Shown piece by piece: positions 31,400 through 44,150 of a DNA stretch of 64,000 nucleotides. The DNA comes from Hanleya hanleyi. Lineage: Eukaryota > Mollusca > Polyplacophora > Lepidopleurida > Hanleyidae. The stretch is taken from positions 1-64,000 of the forward strand of contig JAVTVY010037269.1 of NCBI GenBank assembly GCA_036873755.1, in the 5' to 3' direction. Under the pieces are notes generated by a model. That model was given only the letters and a program-made list of their open reading frames with translations, had not been told where the DNA came from and searched no databases. Position 1 is the first letter of the stretch. Each line of letters opens with the position of its first letter. Made by a program: the position numbers and the translations under genes.

Positions 31400-31844
31400 A
31401 CAGACGAGACACCGCCGCAAATGACCACTTCACCGCGGAGGAATACAGCCCCCAGGATTACTTCCGGTCATGTGACCTTTGCCGGAACTATAGCGGCCTT
31501 GGCCTTTGGCCCAGAGAGGTGAATGCGACTGTATCTGCTCTTTCTATACTACAATTGCAGAGGCCGCTCATCACAAACGATTCTATATGATCTTACCTGG
31601 ACCAATCCTTGTTTATAAGAAACTGTCCAATTTCAGCTCCACGGGAGACAAACTCGGAACGGTTCCGCAGAAACAGGCAGCTGTTGTGGAGTGTAATCTG
31701 CACGCAGAGCCCTTACGAGTGATTCAAACGGAAATTGTCGCTCAGAGTGAGTTTCGGTCTGCCGTGAAGCTAAAACTGGATAACATTATTATAAAGATCA
31801 GATCATACAGAATCGCATTATTTGTGATTAACGGAAAAAAATGA
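31400..31844 (+). other. duplicated ORF segment of unknown function, copy 1
   Basis: A frame of about 112 codons (31,506-31,844) includes LVYKKLS and KQAAVVECNLHAEPL. The unit 2 copy (49,166-49,441) keeps the frame despite a 9-bp deletion, which hints at coding constraint but is not proof. Upstream lie CTTCCGGTCATGTGACC and CCGCCGCAAATGACC, promoter-like text. No family recognised. Confidence 0.25.
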
Positions 31845-32109
31845 GCTGTCCCATATTTCCCCAAAAATTACGACTGGGGAGTGACTTTGCGCTTGCGCGG
31901 TATAGAAAAACGCCCCACCGCCGATAATTATGCCCCAGTATGGTGGTTGGTACCGAGGGTGATAAACGCGCTGGCAGTCTCCGGAAATATCACATCTGAA
32001 AAATTTAATATCTTACTATTTAGTAGGCTAAGGAATATTTGGCTCTTAAAATCTAGGTTTTGTGATATGATGTTCTGGTACAGAGCTACAATAAGTATAT
32101 GATAGCAGG

Positions 32110-33700
32110 GCTGTTTAAACTGGCATAATGGGAGACAATCCTGTGCGCAGGTTGGTGCATTTTGAAGCGAGCAGCTTGTCCTTAGGGTGAGAGGGGTCGG
32201 GGGAAAGGTGGGGAGTTGGGCGTATATATAAGAGATTTCTTTTAGAATTCCGCAAATCTATCGAAATATGAAATATATTATATCTAATCTTTGTTACCCT
32301 AGTACCCAAGCTACGTGGGCATTGTAAGGGTTAACTGAATGCATTAAATCGTAGACAGAACGGAAAAAGGTATTTCCAGTATTGTAGTATCTGAGACCGG
32401 TCCTTCTTTCCATTGAAGCTTTTCATTGTGTTAGGGATATATATTGGTACGCCTGCATTTTAACTACTTTACTTGCAGTCGGGGAGGAGAATGGGGTCAT
32501 GGTCTCTGCTCTAACCCACGGTTTACGCTAAGGACCAGTCCATAATTCTACCCCGTATTATGGTGCCAACCTGGCGGGAGGGCGGAAACATCAGACGATT
32601 CCCCAACAGCTTGGCGTATGACTCGGCTGAACCAACCAGAAAACACCTACCATTATGTTCCCTTCAAAGCACTTTAAAGAGCTCTCGAGATTGGTTGACA
32701 CTCGCCTTACTGCAAATCTGTTAGATCCTGCAAGCGACATATCCAAATGGAGGAGCAGATAGGATTTAATTTTAATTAGATTGCAGAGGAAGGAAACTCG
32801 ATTCTGCTGTTTATCTTTATATCTTTATTCCTACGAAGTGGAATCTTATTTGCAAATTATCCGGTAATGAGTACGTGAGTCCACGCGAATCCTTTCTCTG
32901 CCAAAATAAGGAGAACAGTTGACATTAGAACCTTGATTGTTGGCATGAACGTGCATTAGGGGACTGTTAGCAGCAAGTTCTGAGCTGACCTACTTTTGAT
33001 GAAAATATTAGGTGACCTATAAACCTCGAAATTGGAAAATAACATGTCCCAATGCTTCCTAAGACCTACTTCGTGGGTCCTGTAACGTTAGTAACGCTGC
33101 CATGTAAGAAAATAAGCCCTTTTTAAAGACCGTTTTAAATCGATTATTTATGCATCTAAAAACAGTTACGATAGTTCAAAAATATGAACATGTTCAAACT
33201 ACATCAGATCACACATTTCAGTTTCTAAAAAAAACTCCTTAGTTCCTAGAACTACAAGTTGAATGAATTGATCTATTGTCAAAATGAACCAGAACGCGCC
33301 ATTTTACATGTCGATTTAAAATAAAAATCTCCGGAGTTAGCATTCAGTCAAACCTCATCAGCGGTAATCTACCTGGCGGTAGTCTAAATAAATAGTTTTC
33401 AAAAGTCGAATAAATATCCCCCAACACTCATCAGAAACTATTCATTTCTAGTTCGCGCATTCATAGCTCACGTTAGGACTTTTGCAGCGACGGAAAAGGC
33501 TGTATCCCATTCTAAAGCAGTAAACGGACATGTGCATTTGATACCGAGGTGTATTATATATACAATCGCCAGATAGCTTTTTACAATCCGTTGTTCCCCA
33601 TGAAGAACTCCAGTCCCTTACTGGAATGCATGCTGGTAGCTGCAAACAAGAAGACATGAATTACCAGTATATTAGTTCCGAATTCGCTCGACTAACAGAC
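32110..33700. other. conserved spacer of unit 1, no clear gene
   Basis: Contains a G-rich stretch at 32,180-32,215 and a TATATATAA run near 32,225. Similar to 49,770-50,900 and, after the transposon in unit 2, to 54,400-55,290. Short ORFs at 33,448-33,657 (minus) recur at 55,040-55,225 with frame differences, so I do not call them genes. Confidence 0.5.
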
Positions 33701-33720
33701 GTCATGGTCATGGATGCAGG

Positions 33721-34005
33721 ATGCGAATCGTCTACCTAGACGATATCATTGTGTTTGAGAAAACCTTGAATGAGAGGATGACAATGTCTCAAGATTTCTC
33801 TGTTGGTAATAAATATCAGCGTTCCGTAAAAGTCACCTTCCATGTGTTTGCTGCTTCCAGAGAACAAGAGACTGACATGCGTGCTGCAACGTCTAGATGT
33901 CCTGCAATCAGTTTCCGTATCGGACTAAAGATGAAATATATATATTTACCCTACACCCGATGCACAGTAGGCGTTTTTAACAGTTTTAGTTTATTTGTAA
34001 CATGA
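33721..34005 (+). other. duplicated ORF segment (DDIIVFEKTLNERM), copy 1
   Basis: An open frame of about 94 codons with IIVFEKTLNERMTMSQDFS and ISFRIGLKMKYIYLP. The unit 2 copy (56,345-56,609) differs at a few residues and keeps the frame. Possibly an exon; no known family. Confidence 0.25.
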
Positions 34006-35369
34006 TCGGCGATGAGGTGTTGGAACACTCTTGCCTGTTTGTCTTTAGTCCTCGAACCGTTCCTACTGTTCCTACGATGTAGGCTCTCATTTAAAAATTG
34101 TCCGGTAATGAGTGAGTCAGTCAGTCCATCCGAATTCTTTCTCCGGCAAAATAAGGAGAACCGTTGACATTAGAACCTTGATTTTGGCATAAACGTGCAT
34201 TAGGGGACTGTTACTAGGAAGGTCTGACCTACTTTTAATGAAAATTTGACCTAGTTAGGTAACCTATAAACCTCGAAATTGGCAAAAAACAGTTCTAATG
34301 CCTCATGGAAATGCGCTTAATTATGTCAATGTCAGTGTGGCCTGCCCAACTTGTGTCAAAGTCAATGTGACCTACTTTCTGAACCAATTTCTGACCTAAT
34401 TAGGTGACCTAGAAACCTCGAAATTGGCAAAAAAACCCCTTTAACGTTAGTCACACCGCCATGTGTAACATTGCCGAGCAAAAAGCCTCATCCGCAGAAC
34501 GATTTCTGCCATTAGTACATGCTAAGTCTCAGCTCCACAATCTGTGATAGACCCAGAACAGCCATGGCAACATAGTGCAATTATATTACACGAGGTTTGA
34601 ATATTGCACACAAAACTTCTTTTTTCGAGAGGGCTGGATACTGACGATCAGTTCTGATATTTGCATTAACGAAGGTTCTCACTAATGCCTAAATTAATTT
34701 TAAAAGCAAATGTAACGTGTACGAGCAGGACCAGTCGTGGTGTTTACGAGAAAACGAATCAATAACCGGGATTGCCCACTGGCATTCTGGCCGTCACCGT
34801 AGTTAGCCCCTTCACTAGTAAAGATCCGGGGATCGAAGAGATGATCACAACCCTACAAGGATGACTGACGCTGATGTAAAGGTCTATATGGTATATTCTG
34901 CACAAATAGTATACGCGGTTACAAAGAATAGCGTAGAACCGCGTGACTTAGACAGAGTGTCTAAGGAGATGTAACGTTAGGATATTTACATATATGTACA
35001 GACACTAGGCGAGTGTATGCAAATAAACTGGATGTATATATACACGTGATGTGAGAGGGGGTGTGCACATAAAGTCAACGGACACACACACCCGGTATGT
35101 GCATATAACGTTAACGGATACGTACCCTTGAGGTGAGAGAGTGTGTGCATATAAGGTTAACGGATACGTACCCTTGATGTATATGTGGACAATAGAAGAG
35201 AGTGTGTGCAGTTAAGCTTGATGTTATATATCAATAATATATATGGGGGGTGTATGCATATAGCTTTATAGTTAATATAGTGCTTTATATCTGTACGCGA
35301 TAAGGGCGGCCTGGTTGCTGGCCCTTCTCTTCTGGGTATAAGGGCGGCCTGGCTGCTGGCCCTTCTCTT

Positions 35370-35720
35370 CCTCCGTCGTTGGAACGTTACGGATGTAACG
35401 CTCTCTCCAGGGATGGCACCCCGTCGTCGGAACGTTAAGGGTATAACGCTCTCTCCAGATACGACACCCAGTCGTTGAAACGTCAAGGCCCGTTGGAACG
35501 TTACGGCGGTAACGTTCTCCCCAATATATATATACCCTCAGGCGTTGGAACGTCACGGCAGTGACGCTCTCTCCAGATATGGCACCAAGTCGCTGAAACG
35601 TCACGGCCCGTTGGAACGTTACGCGGTAACGCTCTCTCCAGAGACAGCCCCCAGTCGTTGGAACGTCACGGCGGTGACGCTCTCTCCAGAGACGTGGCAA
35701 CCCGGCGTGTTCTTCACCCC
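35370..35720. repeat. minisatellite of palindromic GTTGGAACGT...ACGCTCTCTCCAG units
   Basis: About seven degenerate units of roughly 40-50 bp. Each includes a small palindrome such as CGTTACGGCGGTAACG or CGTCACGGCGGTGACG and the block CGCTCTCTCCAGA. The palindromes can form hairpins. Reading frames across it are repeat shadows. Confidence 0.75.
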
Positions 35721-35989
35721 CAGTCGTCGGAGCCTGACCCTAACTTGTCAGCTCACCAGTCTGCTTCCCGCACAGGTAAGTATAGCCCGGCGTCTCAACC
35801 CTCACGGCTGCTGCGACCCGTCTATAAACACGGCCTGTGACTACACAACTTCACGACGATCTCTCAGGTAAGAACCACGTACAGCTCGCTTTCCGTGCCC
35901 GTCAGGACATTTACTTGGGTATATATTGTATTACCATTTCATCTGGTACCAATGAAACATCACGACTGTCTGTCAACTGTCGTTGGCGA

Positions 35990-36075
35990 CCCCCTGCGAC
36001 CTGGTCGCAAGCTACTGCGACCTTCTGCGACCCGGTCGCAGATTTCTGCGACCTTCTGCGACCTGGCCGCAGATC
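35990..36075. repeat. short palindromic CTGCGACC repeats
   Basis: CTGCGACCTGGTCGCA, CTGCGACCCGGTCGCAG and CTGCGACCTGGCCGCAG occur within 85 bp, separated by CTTCTGCG. Each is an inverted repeat. They lie inside the 2.75-kb insertion. Confidence 0.75.
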
Positions 36076-38289
36076 TGTCCAATTTCACCGTTTATCGGCG
36101 TTTCTCGGGAGGAGAAGTCTGTCTGTGCTGTACCTTGTATCTTGGCTTGTCTTTTCTGTATGGGCTGTAACCTATGCCTTGTATACTACTGTACCGTGAT
36201 CTGTAATCTGTGATCTGTATATCTGGACTTTTACTGTACTGTTTATAATCTGTGTGTCTTGATTTGCTTGTATTGTCTGTAATCTGTGATCGGTATGTCT
36301 TTCTTGTGTGCTCTGTATTCTGTGTCTTTCTTTACTGTATCTGTACCTTTCTTTACTGTGTGATCTGTGTCTGTAACTTGTCTTTTGCCAGCTATACGCC
36401 GTCTGTGCAACTGTCTGCGACCTTCGTTGCAACCGGAGCGCCCAGCCCAGTTTACCGACGTTTCTCGACGAAAACAGCTTGCCCGCTCTGTGCCTTGACC
36501 GCACCGCCCGGCTGTAATAGCTGCGACCGTTTTCGTCCCGTATAGCGTTGCACGGCCGTCTGCGCCGAATTAACAGGCTACACGATACGTCGTTGGATTA
36601 TGGCAGGGGGAAGCTTGGCTTATTTATCTCTGTATTTAGTGCAGTTGCATATCTCTGGGGGTGGAGGGAATCCCTATCTATCGTCATATACCGCTTCACG
36701 ATCAACAAGATCGACACATAAATATTGCGACTTTAGTCCCAGTGCCGCGGGATTAGCTCAGCAAAACAGTGTCGAAATTATCAACCTACTGGTATAGACC
36801 TAAAAGCCTTATTCTATACCGAAGTCAGACCATGCAAATTGCCAGAATGTGCTACGGGCAAAAACATGTCTCATTACAGTATTATAGAATACCCCACAAC
36901 TATCTTAGACACGCCACGCTGTCGTGTTTCCTACACTATAGTATAACCACAAACACGTTTCCACACCGAAAATGCGAGCTGGCAAATTCTCATTGGATTG
37001 GCGTGTTTTTACAGGTTACAGCTTTTAGACTCCCAGGCCAAAACAACTGCATTTACGGCCCAACCGTAAATTGCGCCGAAATCGAAAGTTACAGGCTGTA
37101 CCTGGACGTGCTTTCTCTAGCCCTGTCTTTCTGGTCTGCATCACACATGTAAAGTTGCACGAGTTTATATAGCCTGTGCCACTCTCCGCCAACCGGAGAC
37201 GTTTCGCAAAACACGAAAAATCGCCTTCACAGCGAAATTACAGTTCATAGTCCATAAATGAGAATGACATCCCAATCCATAATTCGTAAAGAATGTTCCA
37301 CGTAAAGGGCAACACCTATCTCGCTCTAGTAAGCGAGAAATACGGGGGAATGCATTTCCGACCACTGGCTCTTCCATCACGGGCTCTTCCACCCTTCCAG
37401 CGGTGACACGCCCCCCCCCTCTGATTCGAACAGTCCTATACACAAACGGTTAACCGTAACACAAATAACGTTTATTTCTCTATTATTTAATTCCAAGTTT
37501 CCGTGCTTATTATTAGGAGCGTCAATGTTCTATGCACTAAGCGTGACATATAGAGAGTGGTAAACACAATAGCAAATTGTTCGCCGGGATTAACCGGGAA
37601 AGGAGTGAGTTCGTGAGCGAATATGATTTAACGTCGCTTTCAACACTATTTCAGTCATATCACCACGTTTTGTTAATATTCCTTTTCACACCCGGGATCC
37701 CATGGGTGCCCCAGTTAGTCGCTTCTTACGACAAGCTCTCTGGGAAAGGGAAAAGGTTAGGAATATTGCATAAACATCCTAACGGATTTCTAATGTCGTT
37801 TATAATGGATATGAAAGTAACCAGCGATGGACATAATGGATTCTTAGAGTGATAAGTCAATAACCGGACCAGCGTGTACCGTAGGATATCATTATGAACA
37901 CACAGGTTGTTAATCTACGATCGATTCGGTTCAGCTGTTCTCGTTCGTTCTCAATTCATGAGATAATATCGTCTATGGTAGAGATCAGCTGATGGAGACA
38001 TTCTGATATGGAATGTGCTACCCGTATAAGTTACCGAAAACTGACGGTACCAGCAGCTGACGGCCTATGTGGGGTTGCATATTTCAAGCTTTTGAATTGC
38101 AACACGTTGACAATGAATGGGTTTCCTGACGCATCAGTGATTGTCTCATATCATTGTTAATGGTTTCATCGTTGAGATATAGTGAATTGTACAACTGCTC
38201 GTGACACTGAATCTGCTCCTCCGTTCAAAGTATTCTTACTCTCAACGACTTTGGTATTATCGCAAGGACAACTTTGCCAGTCGTTAACA

Positions 38290-39234
38290 ATGCCGGAGAT
38301 ATATGTGTTACCCCCTTACATTGCACTGATTATTGTGACCGTCGTGAATAACGCCACTTTTATCCATACAATTTTGAAACAGAGACATCTTCAGACAGTG
38401 ACTAACCGGATACTCTTATCCTTGGCTCTCGAGGATTTTCTCACGGGCGCAATTATTGGTCCTCTCTCTTTGGTCGGGCTTGATGTTCAGGCAAAGTTAT
38501 ACATGTTTTGCGTAACCATGATGAGTGTCCTTCTTTGTTGCTCTCTCGTCACTGCCTACCATCTTCTGTTGGTGTCCATGGAGCGGTACATTGCAATAGT
38601 ATATCCTCTGCGCTATCATACTCTCGTCACAGAAAGGAAAGTGAAACTGTGTATTGTAGGGTGTTGGATCATACCGATCATAGTATCTAGTTTCCCAGCG
38701 ATGGGATGGAATACGGCAGAAAATTTGATTTCTTCGAATAATACGAGATGTAGGCTGAATATTTTAGGATGTTCCTATCTCCATTGTGTATTGGCTCAGA
38801 TAGACATTGCCATCATCATTGTTGTAGGACTGTACGTCGGGATATTCAAAGTGGCGGTGAAACAAGCCAGGGAGGTGGCTGTCATACGTTATAAAAACTT
38901 TGCTTCGCCCGGACAAATTGCTCGTTGGACAGAGCGGCCTGAAATTAAGATTGTTTTGGTGTTACTCATAACTGTGGGTCTTTTTATTGGAACGAACATG
39001 CCATGGATAATATCGACATACTTAGAATGTATGGCAGAGATAGAGATTCCTGTTAGTACTTGGATGATTTGCACGTTACTGTTTTTCTTAAATTCTATGC
39101 TTAACCCCCTTGTATATGGACTTGGCAACCGCAGTATACGTAAAGCATTTTTCCAATCCATTTGCAAAAAGAGACGACAGATGAGAACCTCTGGGCACCT
39201 TGTTTCTGCGATTGTGAATGTCACAGTAGTATAG
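38290..39234 (+). CDS. class A GPCR, adenosine/MECA-like, copy 2
   Basis: 314-residue receptor with the same layout as copy 1. Differences include LALEDF in TM2 in place of LALGDF (an acidic residue next to Asp2.50), VLPPYIALII at the N-terminus, and GTNMPWIISTYLEC in TM6. The ERY, the FPAMGWN loop and NPLVY are kept. The C-tail ends at TVV with a stop where copy 1 reads on. It is more similar to copy 3 than to copy 1. The start is the ATG at 38,290. No introns or frameshifts are seen. Confidence 0.85.
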   Translation: MPEIYVLPPYIALIIVTVVNNATFIHTILKQRHLQTVTNRILLSLALEDFLTGAIIGPLSLVGLDVQAKLYMFCVTMMSVLLCCSLVTAYHLLLVSMERYIAIVYPLRYHTLVTERKVKLCIVGCWIIPIIVSSFPAMGWNTAENLISSNNTRCRLNILGCSYLHCVLAQIDIAIIIVVGLYVGIFKVAVKQAREVAVIRYKNFASPGQIARWTERPEIKIVLVLLITVGLFIGTNMPWIISTYLECMAEIEIPVSTWMICTLLFFLNSMLNPLVYGLGNRSIRKAFFQSICKKRRQMRTSGHLVSAIVNVTVV

Positions 39235-39479
39235 CCGTACAATAACCATGGCACTGGACCAATGAACTATCAGGTATCGTAATCTGGATCGAGCTGTGTA
39301 CCTGTCACACCAAGGTTTATTCAACATTGATATTTGTCAATGAATCGAATAATTATCTGGTTCAACTTTCAAGGTTCAATGCGACGTCCAGATATGTAGC
39401 AATTGGAATGAAAGTGTGAAATCCGGTCGATAATATGAATCCCCGAGTACAGGTATTAAGTCCCGACATTCAACAGTTG

Positions 39480-39760
39480 ATCATGGTCCGAAGTTATCGA
39501 AAACTGACGATACCAGCAACTGACGGCATATGTGGGATTGCATATCTGAAGCTTTTGAATTGCAACATGTTAGCAAGGAATGGGTTGCCTGGCGCATCAG
39601 TGATTGTCTCATATAAGTGCTAATGGTTTCATCGTTGAGATATAGTGAATTGTACAACTGACTGTTATACTGTTATACGACTTTGGTATTATCGGAAGGA
39701 CCACTTTGAAGTCGTTAACAATGCCGGGGATATATGTGTGTGTCACAAAGTCACAAAACA
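39480..39760 (+). pseudogene. truncated second GPCR leader and start, unit 2
   Basis: Equivalent of 22,006-22,260: repeats the GPCR 5' sequence and the ATGCCGGGG start and then diverges. Confidence 0.55.
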
Positions 39761-39949
39761 CTTCAGCGCGATTGTCATTCCTTTATTTGTTACTCAGCAG
39801 CATCAGTTGATCACCAAACCAGTATTGTAACAACTATGGACCGTGACTCTCATTTTACTACTGTGCAAAAATATCAAAAAAAGTTCCGAGATTCTCATTT
39901 CTCCACAGCTGGGGAAAACATATCGAAAATGTATCTCAAACAATGAGAA

Positions 39950-41900
39950 GCAGTAGAACCTGTAATAGACAAAGTACCCTTTTAGTAACCATGGTAACCC
40001 ATGAAATCTTCTATCTATATTTACTCCCGTTATGTGTATACACAATATACCCTTGCAGAACTATACCAGTAGCTCGTGTGAGCTTATATGCAAATTAAAG
40101 AGACGTGTTATTTGTACTGCAATAGTGCCACCTGGTAAGTATGCGATATATTATGCGCGACTGATAATATCATAATAATTGCAATAATCTTCAACCCGGA
40201 AGGTTGGTACGCAGGATTGTGCATTATCCTATAGAAGTGACCCTTATGGCTAAACTGCCAGCTGAATTCTATCATATTTGAATCCTTAATACACGTACAG
40301 GTATAATACAGAATAGCACATTAACCCCATATTTCCACATAACTGACCAAGTGCCTTAAATCAATTCCATGAGACCAACTTATTAATTATTCCACTAATT
40401 GGTCAATTACATTTCACTGAATGACTAATGAGTAATTCAATTAATTGGTCAATTGCACTTTACTGAATGATTAATCAATAATTCGATTAATTTATGGTTT
40501 TCCAGTTCACAGCTCACCAGCTTATTCAATAACACAGTAACATATATTTGTGGTGATTGTTCAATAATTCTCAAATCACAACATTAATCTATTTCATAGA
40601 AATGTATTTTCAATCTAATAACAAATCAATTAATCACCTTATGATAATGAGAAATATAGATATTTATCTAGAGAAAATAATGATATAATCTTCCAGCATT
40701 AATTCCTGGTGAGAATAATGAGGTGATCCCTCCACAATGATCTGATCAATACCATACTATCGAGAAAGTGCAAAATATTACTTGTAAATTTCTCAATCAA
40801 ATAAATGAGTTCTTCATAGGTTAAATTGGGAAGGAATATTTACTAAATCCAAATCTTTGTTTTTATTTCTAATATTTACGTTTGTCAGGATCTGGTAAAC
40901 ATTCTGTTTCCAGCTTTGTGAAAACGCGGCTAAATCTGCTGTGGAAAGCATGTGATTCTCCCTGTGTAGGACAGTCTTATGATGATTGGTGACAGGTATA
41001 GTTATAAGTATACATATCTGGTGAAATATTCATGTCACGGTCTCTTTGGATGAACTATTACTGATTTACATTATATGTGTAGATATTGCTTGTTCATAAA
41101 CTCATTCGTCAAGTTTGTAACACTCTCAAACTTTTGAGCCAATAAGATCTATGTGTACTTTTAAAAAAAGCTGAATTCGTATAGAGATACATGTAGAGAC
41201 CATGTACATGTACCAGTCTATTACGCGGTTCATTTCCAGTGTATATCGTTTGTACCTATCCTGCAATCGTGACAGTAATACTAAAACTGGAACTTGACGA
41301 GGTGATTTCGCGTTTGAACCATCATCACCTCGATATTTATTGATTTTGAATTAAGAATATGAACATTGAATAATACATATTGTTTATCAGCGTGGATCTT
41401 TATACCTATCGCGCATACTGGTTCAAATTAATCACGCATATAAGTATATAAATAATATATATATTCACAAATCTTTCTTGTATATAGAATATATTTTTTC
41501 GTGCAAATTGATCACGACTTTACCAAATAGGATGCAATGTTGAGCATGTGGCAGCTTCTTGCTGAATACGCCGAACATCACCATTGATCATGCATTGATT
41601 GTTTGTGCAGCGCGTTAGTGCTACATGTAAGTGTAGCTTCGGGGGTGGTGATTTATTCATTTTCAAGTTTTATTTGTATTTTTTATTTTTTATTATTATT
41701 ATTATTATTGTTTTTTTTGTATTTTTATTTATTGTTTTTTGTTTCCTTACATTATTTCTCATCTATATTTTCAATCTACCTAAGGAACTCGGGAATCGAG
41801 TGTTCTCATAACAGGTATGTGAGTGAGTGTGCGTGTGTGTGTGTCTGTGTCTAGTTTCAGGTATCTGTGTGAATTATGTTGACTACATGGAAACAGCTGT
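39950..41900. other. conserved non-coding spacer, unit 2
   Basis: No ORF of note; a T-rich run at 41,680-41,750. Matches 22,600-24,350 with a 465-bp segment (40,107-40,571) that unit 1 lacks. Confidence 0.5.
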
Positions 41901-41939
41901 ATTCTTTATTTTGGAATTGTACTCTATGCTGAATCATTG

Positions 41940-44150
41940 GTATATTTTTTATCAAATTTTTATCAGCTCCATCAGCGAACTACTAAAAACCCTCAATTTC
42001 GGCGAAACTTTCCAAAAATGGATAAAAATGTTTTTTTACAGATATAAATACTTGTGTTATACAAAATGGATATATGTCACAATTTTTCTCCATAAACTGT
42101 GGCTGTAGGCAAGGTGACCCAATTTCACCACATATTTTTCTCTTATGCTCAGATGTCCTTGGTAGTTTAATCAGGAACATGACAAAATAAAAGGGATAGA
42201 CATAGCAGGAACAATTTTCAAGATCAGTCGTTTTGCTGATACTCAACTAATCCTTGACGGTTCTGAAGAGTCTTTGAGAGAAGCTCTGAAATGCTTAGAA
42301 ATATTTTATAAATTTTCTGGACTAAAAATAAGCATAGAAAAAACAAAAGCTGTATGGATAGGTTCTGTGTCTGGTGCTGATTTAAAACTTTGTACTGAGG
42401 TGAGTCTCGACTGGGTGAATGATTTCACGCTACTGGGCATAAACTTCTCCACAGTTAGATTTTACGATATATGGAAAATCAATTACCTTGCCAGAGTAGA
42501 AGATCTTAAAAAAGAACTGCAGACGTGGAGATTACGAAACTTGACACTATTAGGAAAAATTACAGTCATAAAATCCCTTGCCATGTCCAAACTGATACAC
42601 CTTTTTCTTGCTTTACCAAACCCCTGTGATCATGTCATAGTTGATATAAATTCTTTACTTTTCAAATTCCTATGGAACAATGGGCCAGACAGAGTTCAAC
42701 TTACTCGTGACTATGAATTTGGTGGACTTAGGATGTTAAATTTACTTCCTTTTATACAGTCGCTAAAAGTTTCCTGGATAAGAAGGCTCGTCCTAAAAAC
42801 TCATAAATGGAATAAACTTTTCGATTCAGATTGCTACGACGCCATCTGCACCTTAGGAGCAGAATCCATTAAAAATATAATGAAAAATATTAAAAACCCA
42901 TTTTGGTTAGATACCTTGAAAGCATGGCAGGCTTTGCAACGGAAATTAAAGTCAGAAAAAATTGAGGATTTAATAAACGAACCATTATGGTATAATCCAA
43001 ATTTCGCTCATCCAAACTTTTTTTATAGAAAACTGGTATACGAGAAAAGTTAGACATGTTCGAGATTTACTAGGAAGTGATGGTGATATATTAAGATTTA
43101 CTGAATTTAAAATGAAGTATAACATTAAAGGCACTTTCATGGATTTTAATAGATTGGTAAAGAACATCCCAAAACAATGGTTGGATACGTGCAAATGTAA
43201 GGATGTTGATATGCAGTTGTTTAATCCGGTAATCTCCTTTCATTCCCGGTTATTGACGAAGCAGGAAAGGGTTGTAGATGTTTTTATGATATTCTAAACG
43301 CCGAATCGGTGGCAATTCCGATCGCCATGGAAAGATGAGAAAAGTTCTTGAACATGAGAAATAAAGTTAATTGGAAAAATGTCTTTTCCTCAACATTTCG
43401 CTGTACAAATTTTACAAAACTAAGGGATATACAATATGAAATATTACATAGGATTGTCCCCACGAAATCTTTCCTTACAAAAAGTGGGCTTATCAGTGAC
43501 AACAAATGTGACTTCTGTGGAAATGAAACCGAAACTATAGAACACTTACTGATTGAATGCTCAGTAGTGAAAAAGCTCTGGATAGACTTGCACGAATGGC
43601 TTGCACGTATTGGCAAATTGAGGGGGTCCATAACTGTGTATAAAATTATACTTGGCTGGGATAAAGACCAATGTATCTTAAATACATTCATGGCGTTAAC
43701 CAAACTCTATATATTCGAAAGCAAGGGACGAAACACGGGTCTCCATATTAATGGTTTATTACATCGATTTAATAGCCAATATATTGCAGAAAAGTTAGTT
43801 GCTATGACTTCACATTCTATGGACTGCTTCAAAAACAAATGGTGCCTAGTTATAGATTATTTTCAAGCCATGTGATGTGACTTCACATTGGATGTTTTGA
43901 AAATACATTAGATATTGGCATATTCCATCCTATTGACTTATATGGCGTAAAATATATATGGCGTGAACAGAATGAATGTTGAGAGTGGGTGTGAGTATAT
44001 ATATATGTATATTTATTGCTTTCTGGTAGTTTAAGGTTATCAAAGCTAAGAAGCCTTTAGTCTTTACTCTGCAATGTAATTTTGCTTCCATTTTGAGATA
44101 TTGCATGTATATGTATATACCATGTGTGTTAGTAATAATAACAATGAAAA
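41940..44150 (+). mobile_element. L1/Tx1-like LINE with ~2-kb internal deletion
   Basis: Both ends match the LINE at 24,390-28,560, but the middle (equivalent of about 24,393-26,366) is missing. The junction lies near 41,965 in a short shared stretch around ATCAGC. The RT segment has lost one Asp of the YADD box (reads FADTQ in place of YADDTQ). Further frames are at 42,274-43,053, 43,112-43,297 and 43,348-43,875. Non-functional. Confidence 0.8.
42274..43875 (+). pseudogene. LINE RT C-terminal remnant, unit 2
   Basis: Encodes the thumb and C-terminal part (EALKCLEIFYKFSG, then the CDFCGNETETIEHL motif at about 43,505). Frame breaks fall near 43,055 (an extra T in a T run) and 43,297-43,348 (a stop). 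Codon changes relative to the unit 1 LINE are few. Where unit 1 has a TGA at 26,925, this copy has a Trp codon. Confidence 0.75.

Larger units (their letters stand above)
20038..34467. repeat. segmental duplication unit 1 (~14.4 kb)
   Basis: Starts at the anchor ATATTGCCGAGCAAAAAGCC, which recurs at 34,468 and 57,090. It contains GPCR1, a truncated GPCR leader, the complete LINE, a GPCR pseudogene, the YR fragment and conserved ORF segments. It lacks about 465 bp present in units 2 and 3 (40,107-40,571 equivalent). Confidence 0.75.
34711..37461. mobile_element. 2.75-kb TG...CA insertion, possibly a solo LTR
   Basis: Begins TGTAACGTG and ends CGTAACA, flanked by CAAA at 34,707-34,710 and 37,462-37,465; unit 3 has the uninterrupted sequence at about 57,330. 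TG...CA ends with a 4-bp duplication suit an LTR-type element. No internal gag/pol ORF and no long direct repeat between the two ends was seen, so it may be a solo LTR or a non-autonomous element. It contains a hairpin minisatellite, splice-donor-like sites (CACAG/GTAAGT at 35,775, CTCAG/GTAAG at 35,867) and TATAAA at 35,823. Confidence 0.6.
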
